From the NCBI GenBank assembly GCA_010094045.1, contig ML986580.1:1-64000 (forward strand): DNA of 64,000 bases, written 5' to 3'. A model generated the notes under the pieces. That model saw only the letters and a list, made by a program, of their open reading frames with translations. It ran no database searches and was not told the origin of the DNA. The stretch comes from Lojkania enalia (taxonomy: Eukaryota > Ascomycota > Dothideomycetes > Pleosporales). This document shows positions 45,031 through 59,195 of the stretch, piece after piece. A program made the translations under genes and the position numbers. Every line of letters starts with the position of its first letter. Within the stretch, counting starts at the first letter, position 1.

Positions 45031-48000
45031 TTCTCGACTTCCTATTCCTAGTCTTTTCTATACGCGTCTATATTATATACTACTAGTTTAGCGCTCTAGG
45101 GTGCCTTTTCTATAAATATAATATAGAAGGTTAGGTAGATTTTTATAGTTGTAGGTAATTTAAGTTAATAGTTTATAGGTAATATTTATTCCTCAATTTT
45201 ATATAGTCTAATTTTAATATAATCTAGTTTACTACTTAGTTGTTTACTTTAAATATTTTGTTATAGTAGCTAAACTTTTTCTCTCTTCTTAAAGTAAGGT
45301 AGTTATTTATATTTCTTATTATAGTATTTCTTTATAGTATATTATAAGAACTAGAGGTCTTTCTTTAGTAACTCTTAAGTTTATTAAATAGTCTCAACTT
45401 ATTCTTATACTTAAGGTATTTATAATACTATTTTAATTAGAGTATTATAGGTTTTTAGTTTATACCTATAGTTTACTATAAATAGTAATACTCCGGTTAT
45501 ACTATATATAGTACTATTATACGTAAGTTATACTATTAGTAGTAGTATTACCTAATTATTTTATCTGTAGTTAAGGTAGTACTATAGATATTACTCTACT
45601 ATTTAGTTTATTTATTCTATCTATCTATTTATTTATAGGTAGAATACTATAAATATCTTATATTTTATTCCTAGTAAGTTTATAATTATTTACTAAAACT
45701 TTAAAGTAAACTTAGTATTTTAGTTTATAATTATCTTCTATAGTACCTTATATTATATAATAATCCATTTTAGAAAGACGTTTACAATCTATTCTACTAA
45801 TAAAATATTATTATAGGGGATAAAGTAGGTATATTTTATAAGTCTATCTACAATTATTATAATAGAGTTATATACTTCTCTCTTAGGGTGGTCTTTTAAC
45901 TTTAGTAGCTTAACGATAAAGTTTATAGTAACTTCTATCTATAGTCTAGTTAGCGTTTTTAGGTTTTATAATAGTCTATAGGGTATATATCTATTAGATT
46001 TATTTTATTAGTAATCTATATATTTTCGTAATATATTCTTTACTTATTCTCTTACCTTAGGAAAGTAGAATCTTCTAAGGATTCGTTCTAGTATTTTCTC
46101 TATACCTTAGTATCCGTAGGTAGAGGCTTTATAGAATTGTCTAATAAATTCTTTTCTAACTTTAACTAGTATATAGATTCGATTGTAGATATATAGTAGT
46201 CTATCTACCTATTCTAGTTCTTATTCTTAAAGTTCTTTGGGTATTCTATCTATTACTAACCTAATTAGAATTATCTAGTTTACTTCTTTAGTAATAGTTA
46301 TTACTGTAAGCTGTAGGTAATTGTATACTATACTTCTATCTTATTATCTTCTTAGTAGCGTAGCTGCAGTTCCTTTCTCTTATTCGTATTCTAGTAGTCT
46401 ACTTAGTACGTCTACTCTTCGGTTTTATTTTCTACTAATATAGATAATCTTAAAGTCGAATATAGCTAATTCTTATAACTATCTAACCTATCTAAAAGTA
46501 AGAGTTTTAGTAGTAAGAAAGGTAGTAAGGTTCTTATAGTCGTAATAGACTTTAGTTTACTATTTTACTTCTTATAGGTATACACGCTATTCTTTAAAAT
46601 ATACTATAATAGCTAGAAGTTCTTAGTTATTTATATTATAATTTATTTCTACTAGTATAAGTTTCTATAAATAGTATACTACTAGATATCGTTTTCTAGC
46701 GTAGATTTATATAAGGATTCCGGCTATTTTTATTCCTAATACATCGGTTTCTATAAAGGCTTTCTTCTCTAGGTTGTAGAGTTTTAGTACTAGTTCTTAT
46801 TAAAATTGTTCTTTAACTTCTTAGAAGGCTTTTTCTTATTCGTTTCCCTATATAAAAGTAATATCTTTCTTTAATAGTTAAGTTAAGGATATAGTTATAT
46901 TACTCTAATTATCTATAAAGGTTTAATAGAAGTTATAGAATCCTATAAAAGATTAGATATCCTTAACTAACTTTAGAATTAGCTAGTTTCTAATAGCTGC
47001 TAATTTATTTAGGTTTATTTATAGTTATTCTAGTTTAATAATAAATTCTTAGTAGTCTATTTATATAGTATAAAATTCGTATTTCCTTACTTTAAGGTAT
47101 AATTTTGCTACTTATAATACGCGTAGTACTCGTTTAATATATTTCTTATATTCTTACTTTATTTTTAAGTATATAAGAACGTCGTCTAAATAGGCTATAT
47201 AGAATTATCTAAGGTATAGTCTTAGTACCTTATTAATTCGTTTTTAAAAGGTAGCTAGTGTATTAGTAAGTTTAAATAGTATAACTAGATATTTAAAAAG
47301 TTCCTTTTTTATTCTAAATACTATTTTCTACTTATCTTCTTCTTTAATATAGATCTAGTAGTACGTATTCTAGATGTCTAATTTTATAAAGATAGTAGCT
47401 TCTCTTAATTAGTCTTTTAAATTACGGATAAGTAGTAAAGGGTATTAGTCTTTAATTATAATATTATTAAGAATGCGATAATTAATATATATTTATAAAT
47501 CTATTATTTCTTTCTTATCTATAATAAGTATAGGGTATACTACTAGTAAGTTTAATTCTTAGATCATCTCTTTCTTTAGGTACTTATCTATATATTATTC
47601 TAAAGCTTCTACTTCCCTTAATATTAGGCTGTATATTAGTCTATATCTAGGTTCTTTTTCTAGTTATAGTTTAATTTTATAATTATATTCTCTATATTTA
47701 GGTAGATATTATAGTAGTTTTTAGAGTTGTTCTATTAAGTATTAGTATTCTTTAGATACACTATATAATACATTTCCTATTAGAAATAATTCTTTTACTA
47801 CTTCTTTTACTATTATAGCGAGTTATTCTTTAACTAGCTGGCTAGAGTTTTTAAGAATAATCTATCCGGTTTACTAGTTTATTTAGGGGTTTTCCTTAGC
47901 TATAAAATCCCTAGGATAATATTATAGTTGGTAATTTCTACAATTTAGAAGGTTTATCCTTACTAGGTTATTCCTGGAATTTTAAACTCTTCTAGTTCTA

Positions 48001-50242
48001 TAATATATATAACTTTCTTCTAAAAGTCTTTTCCCTCTATAGTTTAAATTATATAGGGTCGTTCTAGTTATACTATAAGAATCCCTTTTCTAGTAATATA
48101 GTTGCTAGCTATAAAGTTCTTTATTACTATACTATTAATAAGTATATATACTTTATAGCTATAATATCGTCCTAGTATCGTAAGATAGTATTCTCTTACA
48201 TTCCTATATAGTTAAGTTATTTCCGGCTAGTAGGTTATTACTTCCTTTATAAATATATATTTTAGGCATTTCCGTTCTAGACATTTATATTATAGTCTTC
48301 TTCTAATATATACTTTAGGTAGTAGAGGTCTAGGTTCAAATATTATATAGTTTTAGGTTTATTTATTAACTTTATATTCTACTATAGCTTCTTATTTTAC
48401 AGAATTTTCTAGTACCTTATCTTTATTTAATCGTCTTAGCTATATACCTATATTTTCTTTCCTTCTTTAGTAGGTCTTACATTATTATTTAATATACGAT
48501 ATCTATACTATCTTAAAATATACTAGATAGTATTAGTTTATATAAGGGTTATTATCTTCCCTAACCTAGTAGTCTTATTCTTATTTATATTATAATGCCT
48601 TTAGTATCTAGTATTTTACTAGTACTTCGCTTTATAAAAAGGCTACTACTTTTTATATTATATATACAGCCTTATCCTAGTCTATTATATTAAGATATCT
48701 TTCTACTACTTTCGTTGTTTCTATCCATTTTTAGAAGTATAAGAAGCGGATCTCTCTAGGGTAGGTATTTTACCATTCTTTATAAACATCGACAATATTT
48801 TATTCTAGTCTATTTTTATCGTAGAATCTTATAGGTAGTTCTTCTTATAGGGTAGCTATAAGAGCCGGTATTCTCTATTTATACTCGATTATTCCTTATT
48901 AGTATATAGAACATATTCTAGGTACTAGTTTAGGTGTTAGTACTCTAGTAGTAGCTTCCTCTATTTATAATAGAGTATTTATCTCTTTATCCTCGTCCGA
49001 TTCTTTCTAAACTTCTTCTAGCTATCTTTTTATATATTTCTACGTTACCGTAAGTTGTATTTTTTTTTAAGGCTAATATCCTATAGCTTCTTTAAGTTGT
49101 TAGTATATTTAATACTCGTCCTTATTATAGAAGAACTAATATAGGGTTCCGTATTCTATAGTTGCGGCTAGTTTTTCTTTACCTACTTCCTGCGGTTTCT
49201 CTTCTATAGACTAGTTTTTCTTTTCTTTCTTTTTACTTCGATATTCTTTTACTATATACCCTAGTTTTTAACAATTATAGTACTTAATATCTTTCTTCTA
49301 AATCTTTCTTTCTTAAGTCGCCTATAGTTTAGGATTCTTTTCCCTAGTAGCGCTTAGATCTATAGGTCCGCCCGCGTTAGCAGCTCTTACTAAAAAGTAT
49401 ACTCTTTAGTAGTATACTTACTTTTCCTTATTTTTAAACTAGTATAGTTTATTATTAATTCTCTTTACTAGTTAGAAGTATAATACTAGGTCCTAAGGTT
49501 ATTCTATATATATTATTACCCTTCTTATTTTTATTTTTAGTCCCCTGCGGAATTTTACTATTATACTATAGTCGTCCTATACAACTTTATTTAAGAGCTG
49601 TTAAAAACTTAATATATATAAGGTAATAGATTCTAGTTAAACTAGATTATAGAATCTATTTTCTACTACTTATACTTTATTAATATCTCTAAACGCTAGT
49701 TTAAGTCTCTATTAGAAGTATATTAGACTCGTAAATATTACCTTAGTTTTACTTTTCTAGTACTTTTCTACGTGGTTCTTAAAATCTATTAGGAAGGACT
49801 AGAACTAGTCGAGTAGTTTATCTGTTAGGTAAGCTCTTATAAATAGTACTTTCTTATTCTTATATTAGATAATATCTAGGTTAGCATTAATATAAATTCT
49901 TACTACTACTAGGAATCCTTTAAGTTTAAATCTAGTTCTATTAAACTTATTAAGTAGTATTAGCTTAATTTATTGCTAATAATATATTGTTAATAGCGCT
50001 CTTTCGACTTATTCAAGTTTCTAGATAATTCTTGTAAGTCCTATTCCTTACTTACTATTAACTATTTCTTATATTCTTTTAAGACTTTTAAGAAAGCTAT
50101 TCTAAGTCTTCTTTAGGCTTCTTATCTATTTATCTACTAGAACTAGCTATTCCTATTATTATATTAATTCGTTCTACATTCTTATAAATATAGTTATTAT
50201 ACCTGCCTCTAAAGAGGTAGCCTTACTAGCTAATCCCGATAT
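44990..50242 (-). pseudogene. Gyp2-N4 gag-pol, RIP-inactivated but RT Asp pair intact
   Basis: Presumed start ATA at 50240-50242, (M)SGLASKATSL. Zinc knuckle near 49235-49290. RT motif at 47165-47195 reads AYLDDVLIY: unlike the other gypsy copies in the window, both catalytic Asp codons survive. RNase H, integrase (zinc region near 46060-46150) and chromodomain (about 44990-45050) follow. Other domains contain many stops, so there is no functional product. Confidence 0.87.
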
Positions 50243-50349
50243 TCTACTTACGTGAGTTTCCTACGTTACTTACTAAAGGTATCTCTTTCCTTATAACTAG
50301 AGTAGTCTAACTAATCTTACTTCTTCTATCTTTACGAGAGTAGTTAAAG

Positions 50350-50715
50350 TATAATAGCCTCTAACTAGCTAGTTATAGAATAGAGTAATAACTAAGAGTA
50401 ATTATATACTATGGGGGATTATTCTTATAGGCTTATAATAAAAGTACGTAAGTAGAGTATACGAGGGATATTTAAATTAATTATAAAGAACTATAAAGGT
50501 TAGAGTTGTAAAGTTATTAAATATAATTTAGTTCTCTTATTATTCTTCTTATTTAGTTACTTAGTTAACTAAGCAACTAAATATACTTAGTTACTTAGTT
50601 AATTAAGCTACTAAACGTATTATATATTTTATATTAGTCTTATTCTCCTAGCTATATAAAGTCCTAGATCTTAATTAAGTCTAGTATAGGAATTCTTATA
50701 GGGGTATCTATAATA
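50350..50715 (-). repeat. Gyp2-N4 5' LTR
   Basis: 366 bp; pairs with 43852-44217; followed by ATTAG (50716-50720). Confidence 0.9.
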
Positions 50716-50720
50716 ATTAG

Positions 50721-53339
50721 ATTATATATTAGTTTATATCTAGGTTCTTTTCCTAGTTATAGTTTAATTTTATAATTATATTCTCTATATTTAGATAGAT
50801 ATTATAGTAGTTCTTAGAGTTATTTTATTAAGTATTAGTATTCTTTAAGTATACTATATAATATATTTCCTATTAGGAATAATTCTTTTACTACTTCTTT
50901 TACTATTGTAGCGAGTTATTCTTTAACTAGCTAGCTAGAGTTTTTAAGAATAATCCGTCCCGTTTACTAGTTTATTTAAGGGTTTTCCTTTCTTAGCTAT
51001 AAAATCTCTAGGATAATATTATAATCGGTAATTTCTACAATTTAGAAGATTTATCTTTATTAGATTGTTCCTAGAATTTTAAACTCTCCTAGTTCTATAG
51101 TATATATAACATCCTTCTAGAAGTCTTTTCCTTCTATAGTTTAAATTATATAAGGTCGTTTTAGTTATACTATAAGTATTTCTTTTCTAGTAATATAGTT
51201 ACTAGCTATAAAATTCTTTATTACTCTACTATTAATAAGTATATATACCTTATAGCCGTAATATCGCCCTAGTATTATAAGATAGTATTCTCCTATATTT
51301 CTATATAGTTAAGTTATCTTAGACTAGTAGGCTATTACTTCTTTTATAGAGATATATTTTAGGCACTTCCGTTCTAGATATTTATACTATAGTCTTCCTC
51401 TAATATATACTTTAAGTAGTAGGGGTTCTAGTTTAAATATTATATAGTTTTAAGTTTGTTTAATAACTTCCTATTCTATTATAGCTTCTTATTTTATAGG
51501 GTTTTCTAGTACCTCGTCTTTATTTAATTGTCTTAGCTATATACCTGTATTTTCTTTTCTTTTTTAGTAGGTCTTATATTATCGTTTAATATATAATATT
51601 TATACTATCTTAAAATATACTAGATAGTATTAGTTTATATAAGAGTTATTATCTTCTCTAATCTAGTAGTCCCATTCTTATTTATATCATAATACCTTTA
51701 GTACCCAGTATTTTACTAGTATTTTACTTTATAAGAAGGCTACTACTTTTTATACTGTATATACAGCTTTATCCTAATCTATTATATTAAGATATCTTTC
51801 TACTACTTTCATCGTCTCTATCTATTTTTAGAAGTATAAGAAGTAGATTTTTCTAGGGTAGGTATTTTACTATTCTTTATAAACGTTAATAATATTTTAT
51901 TCTAGTCTATTCTTATCGTAGAATCTTATAGGTAGTTCTTCTCATAGGGTAGTTATAGAAGCCGGTATTCTCTATTTATACTCGATTATTCTTTATTAGT
52001 ATATAAAATATACTCTAGGTGCTGGTTTAAGTATTAGTACTCTAGTAGTAGCTTCTTCTATTTATAATAGGGTGTTTATTTCTTTATCCTTATCTAATTC
52101 TTTCTAAACTTCTTCTAGCTACCTTTTTATATATTCCTGCGTTACTATAAGTTGTATTTTCTTCTAAGGCTAATATTTTATAGCTTCTTTAAGTTGTTAA
52201 TATATTTAATACTTGTCTTTATTATAGAAGAACTAGTATAGAGTTCTATATTTTATAGTTGCGGCTAGTTTTTCTTTACCTGCTTCCTACGGTTTCTCTT
52301 CTATAAGTTGGTTTTTCTTTTCTTTCTTTTTACTTCAGCATTCTCTTACTATATATCTAAGTTTCTAACAATTATAGTATTTAATATCTTTCTTCTAAGT
52401 CTTCTTTTCTTAAGTCGCCTATAGCTTAGGCTTCTTTTCTCTAGTAGTACTTAGATTTATAGGTCCGCCCGTATTAGTAGTTTTTACTAAAAAGCGTGCC
52501 CTTTAATAGTATACTTACCTTTCTTTATTTTTAAACTAGTATAGTTTGTTATTAATTCTTTTTACTAGTTAGAAGTATAATATTAGGTCTCGAGGTTGTT
52601 TTATATATATTATTACCCTTTTTATATCTATTTTTAGTCCTCTACGGAATTTTGCTATTATACTATAATTATCCTATACAACTTTATTTAAGAGCTGTTA
52701 GAAACTCGATATATATAAGGTAATAGATTCTAGTTAAACTAGGTTATAGAATCTATCTTCTACTACTCGTATTTTGTTAATATCTTTAAACGCTAGTTTA
52801 AGTTTCTATTAGAAGTATATTAGGCTTGTAAATGTTACCTTAGTTTTACTTTTCTAGTACTTTTCTACGTGGTTCTTAAAATCTATTAGGAAGGACTAGA
52901 ACCAGTCGAGTAGTTTACCTGTTAGGTAGGCTCCTATAAATAGTACTTTCTTATTTTTATACTAGATAATATCTAGGTTAGTATCGATGTAAATTTTTAC
53001 TACTACTAGGAATCCTTTAAATTTAGACCTAGTTCTATTAGACTTATTAAGTAGTACTAACTTAATTTATTACTAGTAATATATTATTAGTAGTACTTTT
53101 TTAACTTACTTAAGTTTCTAGATAATTCCTATAAGTTCTATTCCTTATTTACTATTTACTATTTCTTATATTCCTTTAAGACTTTTAAGAAGGCTATTCT
53201 AAGTCTTTTTTAGACTTCTTATCTATTTGTCTACTAGAACTAGCTATTCCTGTTATTATATTAATTTGTTCTATATTCTTATAAATATAGTTATCGTACC
53301 TACCTCTAAAGAGGTAGCCTTACTAGCTAATCCTAATAT
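50721..53339 (-). pseudogene. Gyp2-N3 gag, protease and RT start, RIP-inactivated
   Basis: Right-hand (upstream) part of N3. Presumed start ATA at 53337-53339, (M)LGLASKATSL; coiled-coil start of Gag, capsid core, zinc knuckle near 52325-52385, protease near 50990-51290. The sequence reaches the RT region at 50721 and continues at 43846 across N4. Confidence 0.85.
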
Positions 53340-53446
53340 TCTGCTTACGTGAGTTTCCTACGTTACTTACTAAAGGTATCTCTTTTCTTATAATTAGGGT
53401 AGTCTAACTAGTTTTACTTCTTCTAGCCTTACAAGGGTAGTTAAAG

Positions 53447-53814
53447 TATAATAGCCTCTAATTTAGCTAGATGTAGGATAGGGTAATAATTAAGAGTAAT
53501 TACGTATAGTAGAGGATTATTCTAGAGGGCTTATAATAGAAGTACGCAAGTAGAGCGTGTAAAGGATATTTAAGTTAACTATAAAAAGCTATAAAGGTTA
53601 GAATTGTAAAATTATTAAATATAATTTAGTTCCCTTACTATTCCTTCCTACTTAGTTACTTAGCTAGCTAAACGACTAAGCATACTCAGTTACTTAGTTA
53701 ACTAAGCTACTAAGTATATTATATATCTTATATTAGCTTTATTCTTCCAGCTATATAGAGTCTTAAGTCTCGATTAGGTCTAGTATAGGAACTTCTATAG
53801 AGGTATCCGTAATA
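53447..53814 (-). repeat. Gyp2-N3 5' LTR (two 34-base units)
   Basis: 368 bp. The extra 34-base unit relative to the 3' LTR lies at 53659-53692. Followed by ATAAG (53815-53819). Confidence 0.9.
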
Positions 53815-53819
53815 ATAAG

Positions 53820-53830
53820 CGTTTATAATA
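53820..53830 (+). repeat. Gyp1-B 5' LTR, last 11 bases
   Basis: CGTTTATAATA; completes the 303-bp LTR begun at 39820. Confidence 0.85.
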
Positions 53831-53859
53831 TTATATTATATTATCTACTATTATATACT

Positions 53860-55085
53860 ATAGATAAAAACGTATTTATTAGTATATTTAAAGAGATTTA
53901 GAGTAAACTAGACTCTTTATAGTAGAAGAATAAGATGCTAGTAGAGGTTTTAGTAATCTAGAAGAACTGTTATAAGTTAGACTTTAAAGCGATATAAAGG
54001 GAATTTAGTAGCTACTAAACAGCTACCCTTCTACTAGCTACTAGTATATTAATAGTAATAGAACTATTACCTACTTTTAGTCTAATTTAGCCTATAATCC
54101 TAGCTTTTAAATAGATACTTATATTAACTTCTAATCCGCCTAAAATTATATATAACCTATATTTCTATTTTAACTATTTACTTAACCTTTTAATTTTTTA
54201 GTAAATATTTAGAGTTTTTATATTTTATTAGAAAACTTTACTATAAATTAGAAGGAAATACTAACTAATACCTAACTAAATATACCCGCCTTCTATATAC
54301 CTATTTCTATCTAAAATAAAATCTAGTAATATTAGTTAATCTATTAATAGATAAGAATATTAACTTTATAAACAGCTTAGTTATTTTCTTAAAATCTATC
54401 TAGAATAACTAGAATAAGAAGACTATAGTATAGAATAAGCTAAAAATTTTAAAATAAGGCTAAAGTAGATTTCCTACTTATTTTACTAAATTCTAATACG
54501 TAATTATAGATATTAAACTAAATAAGACCGGATAAATTATATATCTCTAATATTCTCTTTTTAATAAGCTCTACTATACTATAATTAGTATTATAATATC
54601 TAGTACCCTAAATAACTATACTAACCTAATTTCTCTATATAATACTAACTTATATTATCTATCTAGCAACTATTATAAATAACTAAAGTATTATACTACT
54701 TATTAGAAAAACTTAAATACTATAGAACTTAATACTTCTAGCTATATGCCTATAAGCTTTAATAAATAAGAAAGGTACTATTATAAAAGATACTATTATA
54801 AGTATAGTAGTAAGAGATATATTTTACTAGAATATAGTACTCCTCTACTATTAATCTATTAAGGGTCTTAGAGCTCTACTATACTTTATAGATTCTACTT
54901 TTAATCCTCTAACTAATTCTCTAACTAATCTTTAATATACTTATTATCTTATAAATAAGACTATTATTTTTACTCTTAAATATAACTAGTTTTACTAACT
55001 AAAATATTACTAAAAGGTTTATTTTAGAAGTAAATTACTTCTTAGAATTATACTTATACTAAATTTCTATATACTTATAAAACTA
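53860..55085 (+). pseudogene. Gyp1-B gag, RIP-inactivated
   Basis: Presumed start ATA at 53860 followed by GAT AAA AAC, parallel to (M)DEN of Gyp1-A; the rest follows Gyp1-A gag at high similarity with further C-to-T and G-to-A changes. The knuckle near 54770-54845 is YYYKYSSKRYIL-like with all Cys and His lost. In Gyp1-B the Cop1 insertion site is empty (near 55095), which confirms Cop1 as an insertion in Gyp1-A. Confidence 0.82.
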
Positions 55086-58000
55086 GCTTCTATAAAAATA
55101 GTTATAGAACTATTAGATTCTAGCTCTTTTTTTAATCTATTAAGACCTAGTCTAATAAGATATTAATATTCTTATTAATATTAGAGCTACTAGTTATAGC
55201 TATATTTATAGAGACTTTATATATACCCTAAAACTCTAAAAGATATAACTTTTATATAATTTATATTTAACTAGCTTTAATAGAGAAATTTTTTATAAGA
55301 GAACTATTTTCTATTTAATTATTTTAACCTTCTAATACCTAAACTATTTAGAGATAGTATATTTCTATATAATTATATTAGAAAAATACTAGTTAATTCT
55401 AAGATAGTTATAAATATATAAATATTATATAAATCTAAACTATAAGAATAAATAGCTGGTTTTTACCGCTAACTAATACCTAACTTAATACTTATAATCT
55501 ACTAGTACTATTATTTATTAATAGGCTATTTAAATAGTTATTAAAAACTATAAACTACCTAAATCTAATATAAAAGAGGATTTTAAAGTAACTAATTTAT
55601 AACTCTTATATAGCCTAAAGCTTAAATAGTACTATTTAAAGTTCTACCTATTAAATTATATCTAATATAATTACTAGCTACTTAAAATATTATATTAGTT
55701 AAAAGAACTTAAAACTAAAACCGTTCTAACTTTAGATAAAGATTATAGTTAAGAGGACCTATTTAAGCCTAAATATTTAAAGTCTATATTATAGCTAAAT
55801 ATAAACTATATAGGTATTATACTACTAGTTTAACTCTTCTAATAATCTAACTATAAAATTTTTACTATATTAATAGCTAATATTAATAAAACTCTAGCTT
55901 TAAAGGTATATACTAATCCTATTATTAAAGTACCTAAAGAATATTATAATCTATTATCTATTTTCTTATATAAGAATATAGATAAGCTACTTAAATAATA
56001 ATTATATAATTATAAGATTAAACTAGAGAATAGTAAATAAATTAGTTTTAGTCTACTCTATAAGATATTCTAGAACGAGTTAAAGGTACTAAAGAAGTAC
56101 TTTAATAAGAATTTGTTTAAAAGATTTATTAGAGTAAGCTTATTACTAGTAGCTATATTTATAATTTTTATAAAGAAATTTAGAGGTAGTTTTTAATTCT
56201 ATATAAAATATAGAGCCCTAAATACTATTACTATTAAGAATTAATACCTAATTCTACTAATTCAAGAAATATTATCCTAATTTAATAAGACTAAATACTA
56301 TATAAAACTTAATATTATTACTATATTTAATAAGTTAAAGATTATTAAGGGAGATAAATAGAAGACTACCTTTTATATATATTATATACTATTTAAATAT
56401 CTAGTAATATCTTTTAATTTAGTTAATACTTTAAATATATTCTAGTACTTTATAAATAATATATTAAGACTATATTTTAATATATTCTATACTACTTACA
56501 TTAATAATATTCTAATATTTAGTAAGAATTTAAAGAATTATAAGTAGTATATCTAGCTAGTCTTTAAAGTTTTAAGAGCGAATAGTCTATAGTTTAATAT
56601 AGATAAGTATAAGTTCTACTAGTTAGAAGTAACCTATCTAGAATATATAATTATTATAGAAGAGATTTATATAAACTTAAAAAAAATAGAAATAATTATT
56701 AACTAAGAATATTCTAAGAATATAAAAGATATTTAGGCTTTTATAAGCTTTATAAACTTCGACTAAAAATTTATTAGCAACTTCTTATAAAAAGTTTCCC
56801 CTTTAGTAGCCCTAACTAAGAAGAATACTCGATTTAACTAGAATAATAACTGTTAATATTCCTTCGACTATCTAAAAGATGCTTTTATTTCTATACTAAT
56901 TTTCTAATATTTTAATCCTAAGCTACTAATAGTAGTAGAAACTAATATATCCGATTTTATAATAGTTAGTATACTATCTTAGAGAGGTGCTAATAGTAAA
57001 TTAAGACCTATTACCTACTTTTCTAAGTATATTAACCCTACTAAAAGTAACTATAAGATATATAATAAGGAACTACTCGCGATTATCTAATATTTTAAAT
57101 AATAGAGGCCTAAATTAGAAGGTATAGTATTTTCTATAGAAGTATTAAACGATTATAAAAATCTATAATATTTTATAATAATAAAGTAGCTAAACTACTA
57201 ATAAGTCTATTAGTTAGAATATCTATTAAAGTTTAACTTTAGTATTATATACTAACCTAGAAAACTTAGAGAGAAGTTTAATATCTTAACTTAAAGGTTA
57301 TAGAATAAGTTTATATAAGAAGAGGCTTATAAAGGTTATTAATAGATATTACTTTATCTTAAACTATTTTAATAGATAGAAGTAGGTTAATTAATTATAG
57401 AAATTATCGACGAAAAATACTTAAATAATAATCTAATTTAAAATATTCTAAAGCTATTAATAAAGGAAATCTATTAATTTAAGTTTCTAACTCTAGCTAA
57501 CTGTAAAGAGTATAATAACTAACTATACTACTAAAATTAACTTATAATACTAGACTATAATAAGCTAAAGCTTAAGCTACTATAAGCTATTTATAACTCG
57601 CTGTCTAATAGATATTTTAGTTAAAGAAAGACTTTAGAATTATTCTAGCGCGAGTACTATTAATTAAAGATATTTAACTCGGTATAATAATATATAGGCT
57701 ATTATTATATATACTAAAAAAATAAAGCTTTTAAAAAGAAGTATTATAAATTATTAAAACTATTATCTATATCTAAATAAAGGTTTTAAAAAATTTCTAT
57801 AGATTTTATAACTAATTTATTAGAATTAGAAGGTTATATAAATATTATAGTAGTAGTTAATAGGCTTAATAAGTATAGATACCTAATACTATATATAAGA
57901 ATTAAAGCTCCTAATATTATCTAACTATTCTATTACTATATATAGGTTTACTATAGACTATTATATACTATTATATCTAACTATAGAATATAGTTTATTT

Positions 58001-58900
58001 TTATCTTCTACTTAGAGTTTTATAAATAGCTATAAATTAATATATATATATTAACTAGCTTCTATTTAAAAACTAATAGCTAGATAGAAAATACTAATAT
58101 AGTAATAGAATAAGTTCTCTGAGCTTATATTAGCTATAAATAAAATAACTAGGTTAAATAGCTATTAATAGTATAGTTTAAAGCGAATAATACAGTATCT
58201 AAATTAATAAAAGTCTTCCTATTTCTAGACTACTTTAGCTAGTACTTTTAAATAGGCTTTAAACTGCTTATAAAGATCTATTAACCGTTAAAATAGTTTT
58301 TAATAGTCTAGAAGGCTAATAGACTAGTTAATAAGATAAAGGATATTATAGAGTATATTAGAGAAGAATTTACCTAGATATAAGTATTCTAATAAAAGTA
58401 TACTAACTGTAAGTATATACTAGCCTCTAACTACAAGATTAATAATCTAGTCTAGTTAAATATTAGAAATATATATATATAAAAACTATTAAAAAAGTTT
58501 AACTAGAAGAATATAAGCTCTTATAAAATTATTATAAAGGTATTTTTATATATTTATAAATTAAAGCTACCTAAATTAGCTAAAATATATTTTATATTTT
58601 ATATATTATTATTATAGCTAGTACTTAAGTTATTTAACTACTTATTTAGTTAATAAGTATATAACCCTAAACCTATTAAAATTAATAGAGAACTAGAATA
58701 CTTTATTAAGTAAATAGAAGACTTCTACTATAACTAATAGAGACGCTAGTATAAATATCTAGTTAAGTAGACTAGCTATTATAACCTAGAATAGTACTCG
58801 ACTAGTAATTTTATTAAAATAACTACTATAGAAGATTACTACGCTAGAAACTTTAATAAATAAGACCTAAATATAATATTATATCTAGATTCTTAATTAG
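55086..58900 (+). pseudogene. Gyp1-B pol, RIP-inactivated
   Basis: Protease, RT (YINNILIFSKN near 56497-56530), RNase H (VVETNI near 56935), integrase (IIVVVNRLNKY near 57845 and TNSQIENTNIVIEQ near 58075) and chromodomain (LEYFIK near 58695, YLVKQTSYYNLEQYS near 58760-58800) in the Gyp1-A order. More eroded than Gyp1-A. For example, bases 56461-56520 contain one CA and no TG. Confidence 0.87.
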
Positions 58901-59182
58901 ATACTAGAGTCTAATCTAATAATAATACTACTACTAATTTCTAATATAGTATTACTATATAAACTAAACTAATCTAACCCCTAATATAGTATTATTATTA
59001 ACTACTAGTTATACTAATATATTTATAACTTAACCTAATCTCTAATATAGTACTATTATATAATAATAACTAATTATACTAATATATATATAACTTTAAC
59101 TAATATTAATTTTAATAACTACTATTTAATTATAAATAACCTAAATATAATATAAAGATCTAACTTATAGAAGCTTAGAACT

Positions 59183-59192
59183 AAAAGGGGGG
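59183..59192 (+). other. Gyp1-B polypurine tract
   Basis: AAAAGGGGGG, four bases before the 3' LTR. Confidence 0.75.
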
Positions 59193-59195
59193 TAC

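Larger units (their letters stand above)
43852..50715 (-). mobile_element. Gyp2-N4: full-length Ty3/gypsy element
   Basis: 6,864 bp, 366-bp LTRs (43852-44217 and 50350-50715) and an ATTAG duplication; inserted in the RT region of N3 in the same direction. Deepest level of the right-hand nest: Gyp2 host, Gyp1-B, N3, N4. Strongly but not maximally RIP-mutated. Confidence 0.93.
40112..53814 (-). mobile_element. Gyp2-N3: full-length Ty3/gypsy element carrying N4
   Basis: Bounded by Gyp2 LTRs and an ATAAG duplication inside the Gyp1-B LTR. About 6.83 kb without N4. Its two LTRs differ in length (334 and 368 bp) by exactly one 34-base unit. N4 interrupts its RT region at 43852-50715 (ATTAG duplication). 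Confidence 0.92.
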
